In this document: piece by piece, positions 22,701-33,008 of the stretch
Position numbering within the stretch: the stretch's first letter is position 1
How the letters are laid out: every line of letters starts with the position of its first letter
From: Diplolepis rosae
Taxonomy: Eukaryota; Arthropoda; Insecta; Hymenoptera; Diplolepididae
Reading direction: 5' to 3'
NCBI GenBank assembly: GCA_030998225.1
Contig: JAPYXD010000581.1
Span: 930,001-994,000, forward strand
Length of the DNA: 64,000 bases
Program-made: the position numbers and the translations under genes
The notes under the pieces: generated by a model
Seen by the model: only the letters and a program-made list of their open reading frames with translations
Told to the model about the DNA's origin: nothing
Database searches by the model: none

Positions 22701-25700
22701 GAAAAGTGTCCGCCACTTTGTAATTTTTGCAAAAGTAAAAAATCGTACGATATAAAAATAAAAATTCATGAAAATAGCCTTTTTTTCAACGTCTAATGTG
22801 GGTAGACCCCTTAAGCATGACAAAGAGAGGATATATTCGATTTTTGCAGGCGCAATATGTTCTTGTCTCATGCCCTTCTGTAAAGCCCGGGTTTTTCGAT
22901 TATTTACCGATTGTCTGTTCTAACCAACTGAGCTACACAGGCACATGATATTCTCTTCTCCACAGGAAAATCTCGTTATAGCATTGCCTTATGGCATTTA
23001 ACCTTTTTGACTGCAATAGTTTAATGAGTGTTCTTTTTCATAACGACGATCATGAGCTGTTTCAAATTGCCTTAGTCATAGAATATTTATGGACTTACCA
23101 TTGTTCGACACAATAAGCACTAGATATAGCGTTCCATGATGAGACTAAGTTCGCCAAACATTTATGGCTTAAAATCTCCTTTTCTTTATCCTCAAATGCC
23201 GCAACAGAAACAACGAATTTGTATTCTTCACCATTTATAAATTTAGTTTTTCCAAATTCTTCATACTTTGTATCAAACTCTTCTGATGCTTCATTTTCAG
23301 ACAATGACGCGTTCGTTTCTGCAACAAATGGAATGAGTAGTACGTTATGAAACTGGCCATTCGATGTGTGCACAAAAATCAAAATATAACTTCTTGTTAG
23401 ATCTGTCACGTTTCACAAGATATTTGTATGTACACGAAAACAAATTTGACTCGGCGACCGAACATAAAATAGAATATGCGCCAATGCACACAATTCGGGT
23501 AATTACGAGACTCGCTTCAAATGCTCGCAGGACTGATAGCGCCTCTGCTTCGTCTCGGCTTTGTCTTGGCTTCGATCTACTGCAAGCATTGTCGCGTAAT
23601 AATCCTCACCATGCTCCTAGGCACATAATATACTATTTCAAGTCGGTGCCTCTCCGAAAATAAGCGAACATAGTTTAGTTACCTATAGATTATTTTCATT
23701 TATTTGCCCATCTTCACTTAACCCATTATGACGAAGATCGTTTATGTTGTAACATGTTTTTAGACCTATATTCCATGCCCGTAACAGAGGAATAAATATA
23801 GCGGCTTTTGTAAAGTGTGATCAAATTGGAGGTACTTTTTCCAATAGGGTTTTATTGACATGTCACGCGTCACTGCTGTCAAACAAAATACACAATTTTA
23901 TTCAGTTTTTATTGACATTTCATCATGGAAAGACTTACGCCTCAACAACGTTTACAAATCGTACAATTATTTTACGAAAATGGACGCTCTGTGAAAAGTG
24001 TTTATCGCGCACTCAGGCCAATTTATGGTGTACATAATCGTCCTACCGAACGCACTATTCGGCATACCATCGGCAAACTCGAGAATAATTTAACATTATT
24101 GGATGATACTCGACCGATTAGACCACGTACAGCCCGAACTGTAGAGTATATTGCGGTTGTAAATGAGAGTTTTGCAAAAGACCCGGAAGAATCGATTCGG
24201 CGCCGATCCCAGCAACTTGGCCTATCTTATGGCACTACTTGGGCGATTTTACGCAAAGATCTTGGTTTGAAAGCGTATAAAATACAGCTAATCCAAGAAA
24301 AAGACAGCGCTACATGTCATACAGCCCGTGAAACAATGGATTTACTGCGTAGTCGTTTCGGTGAGCAATTTATCTCTCGTCTCGGACCGGTGGATTGTCC
24401 TCCAAGATCGTGTGATATCACACCTTTGGACTTTTACTTGTGGGGGTATGTAAAGTCTAAATGTTTTGTGGCTAAACCAGCTACTATTGAGGCACTGGAA
24501 GCCAACATTACTGAAGTTATGAGCGAGATACCGACCAAAGTTCTCGAGCGAGTCATTCAAAATTGGTGTTTACGGATGGACGAATTAAAGCGCAGTTGCG
24601 GCCAACATTTGAAAGGGGTTATCTTTATAAAATAAATGTCGTGAATGGTTCTACACAAAAATAAAAAAGATTGCCCTATGAATTTGAATTTTCGTTGTTT
24701 TATTTCAATTCAAAATCCTATACCTCTAAATTGATCACCCTTTATAAAAGACTAAGAAAAATGTGTACATTTTCAATGTTTACCATTTTCCTCGGAAAAC
24801 ATTCATGTTAGGTCTTTTGTCCATCTTGTGATACTCTTTTTTGATGCATAATTCAAAATTATGATGTCGCAATTCACTATCAGTTTTATCTGAAGACCAA
24901 TTAGACGGAAGTAGGTAGAATTTCATCTTTTGTCGTATGATTCATTAGAGTTTTTTCTTCTTGCATTGTTTTTATCAGCACTAAAATTTCTTCATATTCG
25001 ATATTTGTTTTTCACAATAAATAAAATCTGGCCACTTCTAACAGAAAAAATTCAAATGATCAAAATTCGATCATACCGAGGGTATGATATTTGTATTTAT
25101 AATGTATTACGGACAATCTCCCATGATAGATCAAAAGTGCGCGTTTTGAACGGCGAGTTGGACAGTGACAAATAAGGACTGTATTGGCACAATGTAAAGT
25201 CATTATTCGCAAAAGAGCTCGATTTGTGCGTGTCTCCGTATATTCGTAACGAGGAAGTCAGAAGTTTTAGCCCTGGCGTATCTAGTCCAGTGAACGGTCA
25301 GCGAATTCGTTTACCGTTCTCTTCTCCAGTGACAGGTATCATGTTTTTTTTTTTAGTTTTTAACGCCAAAACATCAAATTATTGAACCAACTTTGATACC
25401 ATCGAACTCAAAATATACCGCACAATCATAATAGCAACATTTTAAATGTTTTTATGTTCCTTTTGTTCGTATTATTACGAGGTCAGCGAATAGTCAACGA
25501 ACGGTTAGTTTTTTAGGGATTACTTTGAGCAAACCATTCTGCATTCGAAAATTTATCTTGAAAATTTGTGCTTGCTGGCCATCTTGTAAATAAAAATGTC
25601 AATCTTGCGACCCCATTTTCGTAATCAATGGGTCCCTTAAATATGGGCTATTCATCAACGAGCGGTCGCGCGACGTATGGATCGATGTCCCTGCCGGGAG

Positions 25701-26440
25701 AAACACGCATGAAAATCTTCTAATGTATTTACCAGGCGCATGATGCTCATTCTATGGGTAAAAAGTATACCTCTATGAGCGCGAAAATGTTAGCTTTCTT
25801 CGGATGTCGAAATGCACGCTCAAAACTGTCTGGAAAGGGTGGTAAAGATCGTTTAGAAATATCCGAATTTTCATTTATCCTAACAAAAAGTCTCTAAGTG
25901 TACGACAAGTACAATTGACAAAATGTTTTTAATTTGGTTTCTCACACTGCGTCTGCTATCACTGATTGATATTTGTGTATGCACAGTCATATGAGCGTTC
26001 CTAACATACATACATCTACCAATATAAAAACCGCGAATGCTTTGTTGGTCGCGTGTCATCCAACGTGGCGATGTTCCACTTGTGAGAACATTTTTAGGAA
26101 TCACTTTGAGCATCACTGCCTTAAAATAGTTTCTTTCTTATAAAAAGTGGATTTAATATCAATATATTGGAGCCAAGCCTTAGAAGGCAGAGAAACAGAG
26201 TATTAAAATAATTGTGCGAAAAAATGTTCCTTTTATATAGAAAGGACAGCTGCCAGTTTAACATTACTATATAATTATGAATTTGAGTTCAATATTCAGC
26301 CAAAACTTATGTATATAAAATTTCTAATTGATATTCTATTATATTATTAAATAATATAATTATAATACGATATTCTACTTACCTAATGCATTAGAAATGC
26401 AAATGAAAGTGATTAGGAGAGTTATACTGATTTTCCACAT
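19777..26440 (-). CDS. Gene A: secreted trypsin-fold serine protease homologue, 287 aa, five exons
   Basis: Exons are 26440-26383, 23318-23099, 22181-22052, 21144-20905 and 19992-19777, all with GT-AG borders and phases 1, 2, 0 and 0. Exon 1 encodes the signal MWKISITLLITFICISNAL. The S1A landmarks are degenerate. INGEEYKFVVSV replaces IVGG...V-S and has no Arg/Lys before it, so no zymogen cleavage site. In CLANLVSSWNAISSAYC the Cys42-Cys58 spacing is kept but His57 is Tyr. DDGIAFIT has Gly at the Asp102 place. MDSGAPLL keeps Ser195. The C-terminus has a Lys/Arg-rich tail (KRSLVAK...KNKSA). The fold and secretion are well supported. Loss of protease activity is inferred from the triad, and the biological role is unknown. 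A TATA box lies 36 nt before the ATG. A rosa-like mariner sits in intron 1, a TTAA element in intron 2 and a foldback in intron 4. Confidence 0.87.
20089..20882. mobile_element. Foldback element filling intron 4 of gene A
   Basis: Ends read AAGTAACACAAGAT and, inverted, TAGTAAGACAAGAT. Long imperfect inverted arms rich in AGCTCTAGAAGA-type motifs meet near 20,380-20,430. Intron 4 of gene A is 912 bp against 115 bp in gene B, and the sequence either side of the element aligns with the short intron. The roughly 797-bp excess is thus this insertion, made after A and B separated. It has no coding capacity. Confidence 0.8.
21266..21410. repeat. Intron 3 block identical in genes A and B
   Basis: These 145 bases are identical, by eye, to 33,703-33,847, and both start about 121 bp upstream of exon 4. 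Divergence rises again on either side. A plus-strand reading frame passes through it (21,319-21,573) but in gene B it is broken by stops, so it is not called as a gene. Confidence 0.8.
22331..22810. mobile_element. TTAA-flanked MITE in intron 2 of gene A
   Basis: Terminal inverted repeats GGGGTTTCACCCACATTA and TAATGTGGGTAGACCCC are bounded by TTAA at 22327-22330 and 22811-22814. TTAA duplication is typical of piggyBac and Kolobok superfamilies. The 480-bp interior has no transposase. Gene B carries a different-looking TTAA element at the orthologous intron site. Confidence 0.75.
22872..22946 (-). repeat. tRNA-like relic in intron 2 of gene A
   Basis: The minus strand reads GTGTAGCTCAGTTGGTTAGAA, a good pol III A box. 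AATCGAAAAACCCGGGCTT follows where the T arm would be, but the B box is not intact. The same relic lies at the matching place in gene B intron 2 (45,907-45,980), so it predates the A/B duplication. It resembles the SINE at 49.7 kb more than a working tRNA gene. Confidence 0.55.
23461..23645 (-). repeat. Fragment of 11-bp-minisatellite composite repeat, intron 1 of gene A
   Basis: This is the reverse orientation of block A of the composite element at 28.4-29.6 kb, carrying only three 11-bp units (CCTCTGCTTCG-type). Its left border is exact. Gene F intron sequence continues GGCGACCGAAC past this point while gene A switches to ATAAAATAGAATA. Confidence 0.7.
23813..24742 (+). mobile_element. Rosa-like mariner in intron 1 of gene A
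   Basis: Terminal repeats AAGTGTGATCAAATTGGAGGTA and the inverse of TACCTCTAAATTGATCACCCTT are flanked by TA (23811-23812 and 24743-24744). The element is 930 bp, and the shortfall comes from an internal deletion in the transposase. It differs in sequence from the 10.7- and 12.8-kb elements, so it is a second DD41D lineage. Confidence 0.88.
23925..24635 (+). pseudogene. DD41D (rosa-like) transposase with in-frame internal deletion, 236 aa
   Basis: It starts MERLTPQQRLQIVQLFYEN and has two HTH regions (residues about 1-110, including PTERTIRHTI and RRSQQLGLSYGTTWAILRKD). It then jumps from LIQEKD straight into SATCHTARETMDLL. About 100 residues, including the first catalytic Asp and the lead-in to the second, are missing. 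PRSCDITPLDFYLWG carries the third Asp. The frame stays open, so a truncated DNA-binding protein could in principle be made and bind element ends, but it cannot catalyse transposition. Confidence 0.85.
25330..25860. repeat. Two dispersed repeat blocks, copies of 148-351 and 1,884-2,175
   Basis: The blocks are separated here by about 90 bases (25,533-25,620) that also match parts of the palindrome at 51.95-52.2 kb (ATTCTGCATTCGAAAATTTATC and GTCAATCTTGCGACCCCATTTTC). They fill the 5' part of intron 1 of gene A. From 24,745 to 25,330 no feature is seen. Confidence 0.6.
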
Positions 26441-27195
26441 TCTTATTTCAATGTGAAACTTGTTCCCGTCATTAGCTTATATAAAATGATCGGTGACTGT
26501 GATAAATATTCGCAGACCTTTCTCCTATCTGGTACGTATACGACGTTTCGTCATCCGACACATTGATGTCAATAACTTAGTTGATGGAGCTATTAAAATC
26601 GTACGCCCTCAATTTAATGTTATTAAAACCAACTTACTATTACAGACTGTAAGAAACAATGATTACTCACATAACTTAATCAAAAAGCATATAATATTAA
26701 AATAATACTTTCTCATTTTTGACATTCTCATCATGCATGAGAAGGTATTGGTTTTATGTGAAAATTGACTTTCGGAATCTATATCAAATCTTTACGTTTT
26801 GAGACACCCTGAGTCAGAAATAATGGTTTCACGAAAGTGTCTATCTGTCATCTGTCCGTCATCTGTGTGTTTGTCCAGCATTTAGGGACACGATAACTGT
26901 TGACAAGTTCGCTAACTAGCCACATCCGACCAAAATTATAAAAATTTTGAGGATTCTTTTTTTTTTCTAGTTATGATTTGTCCTTTTAAATGTTTCATTC
27001 TTCCTGAAATTTTTCAATGTAAGAGTATTTTTTTCATATGTAAACATGTCAAAAATACTTCGTACACCTCATATTGTATTATATATTACAATTGAAGTAC
27101 ATAATAAGCATAGACTGGGAAAAACAGTTCTAAGAGTAAGTTTTACGGAGACGTAGCAGACGACAGCAGCCTATTTATAATATCATAATCTCAAT
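25875..27195 (-). repeat. Duplicated promoter and exon-1 block, copy A (unoccupied by the pogo element)
   Basis: It aligns with 5,337-6,027 plus 9,364-9,895. The single TTA near 26,577-26,579 is the empty target of the pogo-like insertion seen at 6,028-9,363. The block holds the TATA box and exon 1 of gene A on the minus strand. Confidence 0.8.
26476..26483 (-). promoter_or_regulatory. TATA box of gene A
   Basis: TATATAAG on the minus strand lies 36 nt before the ATG at 26,440. Conservation of the box and about 110 bases upstream between copies E, A and B, including the ACGACGTTTCGTCATCCGACA block on the plus strand, supports a core promoter here. Confidence 0.65.
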
Positions 27196-28386
27196 TGTTT
27201 CAATAAATTTGAATTCATTTCTTACAATTTGATACTAAAGCTCAGATCAATTTTATAATAATACAGATGATGTGAATTACAGATTTTCACAGTCACTAAA
27301 TTTGTTTTTGAGTTTAAGTGAAGCAGGAAATTCAATTCACTTAAGGCTCTATCGGTCTTAAGGAATACATTCTCATCATGACACTCGCGCTTCGCGCTCG
27401 ATTTTCTGTATATATTTCAGTAACTTTTTAATAAACATGTCACATATTTAGGCTAAAAACTGGCATATTTTCAATAGTGTTCCTTATGATCAAAACATAA
27501 AATATACATTCAGTCGAGAAGTGTCTTGATGAGAATTTGTAGACCTCATTTAGGAAAATAATTTTCCATCTAAACGTTTTTTTGTACCTCTTATATTTTG
27601 TCTAAAAAATGGAATTTTTGAATTTTAATCGTAATTTTGGAATTTAAACGAAAAATATATGTTTTATTAGAAACTGTGTGAGACAAAAATTGTAGATCTT
27701 TTTAAAACGAACAACTTTACATTCCTAATTTTTTTCGTATTTCACATATTATTGTTCAAAAAAATTGAATTTTGGATGTTCGAATTTAAATTTTGTCAAT
27801 CTTTATGTAGTGTACAATTTTGTATGCTAACTTTTTTTCGTATTTCGTATAATTTAACTGGAAAATGGAAATTAGATATTGACTTTTTTCAAGTTTAAAT
27901 ATAGTGTAACTTTCCTAATTTTGTTTTAATCGAAAACTGTTATGAAGATAATTAGTAGAGATTTATGAGAACTATCGAAAACCGGTATTTGAATTTTTTA
28001 TTTTTTCAAAAAACCAAAAAATGGTCTAGTTTCCTCAATTTTGGTTGGATGTGGCTGGTTAACAAACTTGTCCTTACTTTTTCGAATCCGGTAAACTGTA
28101 CCCAAGATCAATTCAATCTGATAATTCTATCAAGAGTTATCGAGTATACGATCTACTACAGACAGATAGACACTTTTGTGAAAACCACTTTTTCTATCTC
28201 AGGGGGTCTCAAAACGTAAAGATTTGATGTAAATTTCGAAAGTCATTCTTCACATAAAACTAATACCTTCTCATCCATGATGCGAATGTAAAAATGAATT
28301 CGATTGTAAATATTGTAAAACAGTATTTGTTAAGAATATCACTCGAATGGCAAAACACATTGTGACCTGTGAAGCTGTCCCAGCGG
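27196..28386. other. AT-rich sequence upstream of gene A, no supported gene
   Basis: Several short frames occur but none has a recognisable domain. Bases near 28,140-28,260 (GGGTCTCAAAACGTAAAGATTTGATG) are an inverted, diverged match to the GTGTCTCAAAACG-type sequence at 9,575-9,600 and 26,795-26,815. Confidence 0.4.
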
Positions 28387-29605
28387 ATATAATAGTATAT
28401 TACGTGCCTAGGCGCACAATGAGGGTTATTGCGTGACGAGTGACAATGCTCGCAGGAGATCGAAGCCAAGGCCTAGTCGAGGTGCAAGTGAGGCATCGTC
28501 GAGGCGTAGTCGAGGCGTAGCCGATGCGTAGTCTAGACGTAGCTGAGACGAAGCCAAGACAAAGCCGAGACGAAGCCGAGGCGCGATCAGTCCTGCGAGC
28601 ATTGTCGCGAGTCTCGCAATTTCCCGAATCGTGTGCATTGGCACGTATTCTATTTTATGTGCCTCAGCCGCGGAAACTCGTTTTTCCGTTACAGCTGAGA
28701 GTAAAGGAATGTTGTATATTCCGTTACAGAGGAATAAAATGCAGAAATTGAACTGCGCATGCGCATATAGTCTTGCAGTGGAACGCAATCTTTTTCTTAT
28801 TCTTCTTCTTCGTACAGCGTTAGCACCTTACTGGCAAAGCCTTGTACATTTGCACTGCGCATGCGTCTATTAGAATCCATTACTACTACACAAGATCGAT
28901 AAAATCAAAATGTCCGGGACTAGTCGTGACATATCAAGTGTGATGACTAGCGCCGCAAACAACTAAAATACTAGATTAGATTCGTGTGTACGCATAAAAA
29001 CTCGTATCCGCACCAAAGTCACATAAAATAGAATACGTGCCAATGCACAAAATTCGCGAAATTGCGAGACTCGCGACAATGCTCGCAGGACTGATCGCGC
29101 CTCGGCTTCGTCTCGGCTTTGTCTCGGCTTTGCCTCAGCTACGTCTCGGCTTTGCCTCGACTATGCCTCACCTACGACTCGACTACGCCTTGGCTTCGAT
29201 CTCCTGCGAGCATTGTCGCTCGTCACGCAATAACCCTCATTGTTTGCCTAGGCACGTAATATACTATTATGTGACTTGGGTGCGGATACGAGTTTTTATG
29301 CGTACACTCGAATCTAATCTAGTATTTTAGTTGTTTGCGACGCTAGTCATTACACTTGATATGTCACGACTAGTCCCGGCCATTTTGATTTTATCGATCT
29401 TGTTTAGTAGTAATGGATTTGAATAGACGCAGGTGCAGTTCAAATGTACAAGGCTTTGCCAGTAAGGTGCTAACGCTGTACGAAGAAGAAGTGCGAAGAA
29501 GAACAATAAGAAAAAGATTGTGTTCCGCTGTAAGACTATATGCGCATGCGCAGTTCAATTTTTACATTGTATTCCTCTGTAACGGAATACACAACATTTC
29601 GTTAC
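28387..29605. repeat. Composite element: 11-bp minisatellite plus NRF-1-like block, nested inverted copies
   Basis: Order is block A forward (28,387-28,660), block B reversed (28,661-28,995), block A reversed (28,996-29,262), block B forward (29,263-29,605). This is as if one copy had inserted inverted into another or an internal inversion had occurred. Block A holds 11-bp units ending in CCGAG-type cores, about 11 in the first copy and 9 in the second. Block B holds TGCGCATGCGCA-type palindromes at 28,754-28,765 and 29,541-29,552. Other copies are at 23,461-23,645 and 60,946-61,500. There is no coding sequence. Confidence 0.72.
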
Positions 29606-30058
29606 ATAAAAGATTTTTTTCTTGATGTAATAATTGGGCGTAATCTATTAAATAAAAGTTCGAAAAATAAAGAAGATATGATTATTCCTGAACGGACAAT
29701 TGTATTGACCTATTTATATTAATAACGTTTTAATATTTCTGGATGTTCAGTGTATATAAACAATCTTTTTTTAAGTCGAGAAAGACGGACCACAGTTACA
29801 TCATTTTCACTTAAAATATCGTTCTTGGTGAGATTTCTTCACGTAAACAATAAGAATATGAGTTTATAAATTATGTATATGTAAGACAATAAATACATGT
29901 GTTCAGATTAAATTACGGGAAAAGTTTGCTCGTACTGTTACGGACGTGCCGTGGACTTGAAAAGCAGCATTTTTACAGTACGTTGTGTGGTTCGCGATCG
30001 TCTGACATTCTTCACGAACTTTGTGTCGCAGAAATCGTACTTATATTTCTCTGCGTTA

Positions 30059-31579
30059 CACTGAGAGAAATTTCGGGTTTCACAAACCAAAGTTATTTTG
30101 TTAAAATCGTCTTTACAAAAAATGTTGAAGTTGTCATGACAATCATGGTAGTGGCTGTCATACTTTGGAAAAATGTTTACTCTAACTGCAAGGAACGTTA
30201 CTAAGACCACGATTCTGGTAGGCCGAGTGGCAGAAACTTGATTAATGTGTTCGGGGTAACTGCTCTTATGTACTTGAAATACCGTAAGAGCTGCGGTTAT
30301 AGGAACCAAATTCCATCGTAAAACCGCGCATAGCGTTTAGTTAAAATGACCAAGTACAGTTCTTATCAAATTCCTTTATTTATGGAATCTACATAATTTT
30401 ATGAAAATTCATCTTTATTTTTTTAAGTTTTCTGCATAAAAACCAGAATCACTAGGTTATGATAATTTTCTAAGATTAATATGTAATGAATTGTCTATGG
30501 ACAGTAAATACGGAGCCAAAATTATTTTTGAATAAAGCGATTCCTCCCCTGAACGACGCGGACAGCCAAGTCCGCCGAAAACGCAAGACCGCGGGTGCAG
30601 GCCCCGATGCGATTTCTACTGGCCCCCGTTGTTGCCGCGCTCTGCACGCCCATCGAGCGCCCTCGTCTTCATCACCAGGGTGACGAATGACTCGATAAGC
30701 ATCCATATCTGTTCAGACTGGAGCATGAGGGAGACCATCGTGTCAGGAGTGAGTTGTGCGCCCACTGCCCGACCGACAGCCTCCCTTTCCGCGCCCCACC
30801 TGGCACAGACAAAGAGTGTGTGCTCTGCATTTTCCACAAGGGAACCGCAGTAGTGGCACGACTCATCGTCTCTTTTCTTGAAGCGCTTCAGGTACGCATT
30901 AAAGCAACCATGGCCCGAAAGCGCTTGCGCCAGGTAAAAGCCGACTTGACCGTGCTTTCTATCCAGCCAGGTAGTGAGCTCCGGGATTAGACGGTGTGTC
31001 CATCTCTCGGATTGGTCTCCATGCCATCTCGTCTACCATTTCTCGACGAGTTTTACCGAAAAGATCTAGAAAAATAATCCGGTATGATATTTATGATAAC
31101 TTTCGTCGATTAAGTTAAAAAATTGTCACTTTTTTCATCACCATAAACTTTTTTTGACTGATTATAGTTTTCACAAAATATATCTTTTTGAAAGTAACTA
31201 CTTATCTCCAGTACAGTGCACGTTAAATTGTGTGACTATTACAAGATTTAATAGTTGTCACGACAGGCTTACCTCGTTGTAAAAAATGAAAGTTATACTT
31301 GATTTGTCTAGCGCAACAGCGAACGCTGCGGTTGTAGTAACCAAAGGAGCTTGGCAGTACATATAAGAAAAATATATGTGTACTAACCGTTGGGGTACGT
31401 ATAAAGCTGATTCTAATCATCAACTTTGGTCACAACAACCGAATACACAAAAAAGTCCAGATTACTGTCATGATAACTATAAAAGTAGTAGCTTCTCTGA
31501 ACTTTTTTGGTCAAGGCAACTACTGTACAAAAAATTTATGTGCTATGTGCGCAGGAACCAAACCCTATTTGTCTCAGTG
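30059..31579. mobile_element. TA-flanked element with CACTGAGA ends, non-coding, holding an R1 fragment
   Basis: Ends CACTGAGAGAAATTTCGGG and the inverse CACTGAGACAAATAGGG are bounded by TA (30057-30058 and 31580-31581). A CTGCGGTTRTAGKAACCAA motif is repeated near 30,290 and 31,326. The interior has no transposase but contains a 3' piece of an R1-clade element at 30,540-31,045. I infer a large Tc1/mariner-type MITE, with only moderate support. Confidence 0.5.
30540..31045 (-). mobile_element. 3' fragment of an R1-clade non-LTR retrotransposon
   Basis: The minus strand encodes the C-terminal end of ORF2. A WLDRKHGQVGFYLAQALSG-type stretch is followed by a CCHC-type finger (CHYCGSLVENAEHTLFVC) and a short tail. 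It is nearly identical to the end of the element at 34-39 kb, so it is the same family. It also retains the full zinc finger which that copy has lost. The segment is GC-rich against its surroundings. Confidence 0.8.
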
Positions 31580-31697
31580 TACTTTCGCATGTATAGAATT
31601 GTTTAGCAATTTGGTCTAAATCCATTTTATCCTAAAACTATTTTTTAAATGTTCGTTTATATTGATTGACATTAAAATCTTTGCTTATAATTCTATG

Positions 31698-32569
31698 GAA
31701 TTTTTATTCATTTTGTTATTTTGGCATAGGGTCAGATTCCTTTTATTTTCACCTTAAAAATTATCAATAGCAGATATAAGAAAACATAAAAAGTAAGGCA
31801 AACGTTTCAGCCACATATGGAGGCCCTCTTCACTGTCATAAATTAAAAGATTGATTAAAAATTTCATTAAGAGATTAAAGTATAGGGGATTATTAAAATA
31901 AGAAAAAGCATAATAATCAAAAACTTATCTCATAGCTCGCAAATCAAAATGAAGCAGTCAGGTATGCACAACGCGTATTGAAAAAATATCTAAAATTCGC
32001 TTTATATAAACAAACGGATAAAACGAAAAAAATCTTAGAATTTTGCAAAACGAAGCAGCCCGGAAAAAGAAACTTTTTTAAAACGTGAAATTGTTAGATC
32101 GTGACACAAACACTTATCAATTTCAAGAATTTTTCTTGACGACTTTGTTACCGAATTGCATCAAAGATTCATCCTTGCAGTTAATAGGGAAATTTAACGG
32201 TGAAAAAACGAATTTAAAGCATTCAATCCTTTTCCAGTTCAAAGCCAACCCTTCCTTTTCTTTTATCAAAGCCTATAGACAAGTGGCGAAAACGGTGTCG
32301 GTGTTTGTGTGCGCGTATATTGTGCGGGCCTCACAAAATTTGGATTAGATTTGTTCCTTCTTTTCTTATTTTAATAATCCCCTATATTATAATCTTTTAA
32401 TGAAATTTCAATTTAATCTTTTAATTTATGGCACTGAAGAGGGCCCCCATATGTGGCTGAAACGTTTGCCTTACTTTTTATGTTTTCTTACATCTGCCAT
32501 TGATATTTTTTAATACGAAAATAAAACGAATCTGACCCCATGCCAAAATAACAAAATGAATAAAAATTC
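31698..32569. mobile_element. Foldback element with about 210-bp arms
   Basis: The arms 31,698-31,905 and 32,362-32,569 are inverted copies beginning GAATTTTTATTCATTTTG. Each arm carries CCATATGTGGCTGAAACGTTTGCC on the outward-facing strand. I associate this signature with Penelope-like retroelement ends. The 450-bp centre has no recognised gene. Confidence 0.65.
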
Positions 32570-32923
32570 TGTACATTTTGGGTCAATATAATAGCAGACA
32601 TGTTCTCAAACATGCCACATTTTATAATTTTATATTTCAACAGTCCAGTGGGAGAAACATAACCTAAAAAATTTGACCATAATAAAACAGTGTATTAAAA
32701 TAGTAACCATGTGACGTGCACGAAGAGAAAATTCACACTGTGAAAATTGGGTAGGTTCAATAGATTAATAAATTATCTCATTTTCATATATACTTAACTC
32801 TTAGCTAGACTGATGTATCCTAATATTTAAGCGCTTTATAAATTTTGTTTAGCCTTTCTAATAAAGCCATATGTATAACTACTCTTAAATAACATACGCA
32901 ACTTTATTACGTTATTTGAACTT

Positions 32924-32929
32924 TTTATT
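32924..32929 (-). terminator. Polyadenylation signal of gene B
   Basis: AATAAA on the minus strand lies 80 nt after the stop of gene B, within 3' UTR sequence that is conserved with gene A. Confidence 0.65.
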
Positions 32930-33008
32930 CAAAGTAACAGAACGACAAAACTTCTGTAAGTATATTTAACAATTTATTCTTGTTAAAATAATCAGAATTT
33001 AAGTTATT

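Noticed and set aside
22872..22946. Functional tRNA gene on the minus strand
   Set aside because: The A box is good, but the T arm and B box are degenerate and the acceptor stem does not pair. It is better read as a relic or SINE piece.
23319..23409. Exon 2 of A (and B) extended upstream with a TDLTR...ILIFVHT N-terminus as an alternative start
   Set aside because: The frame begins at GTG, not ATG. A strong TTGTTGCAG acceptor with the right phase joins the signal exon instead. The conserved upstream residues are translated intron that is also conserved at DNA level.
28426..28788. Repetitive RLRLGF-type frames as a protein with tandem repeats
   Set aside because: The repeat period is 11 bp, not a multiple of three. 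Frames are open only because the minisatellite lacks stops, and unit number varies between copies.
28387..29262. CRISPR-like array in the 11-bp repeats
   Set aside because: The units are contiguous with no spacers, and the genome is eukaryotic.
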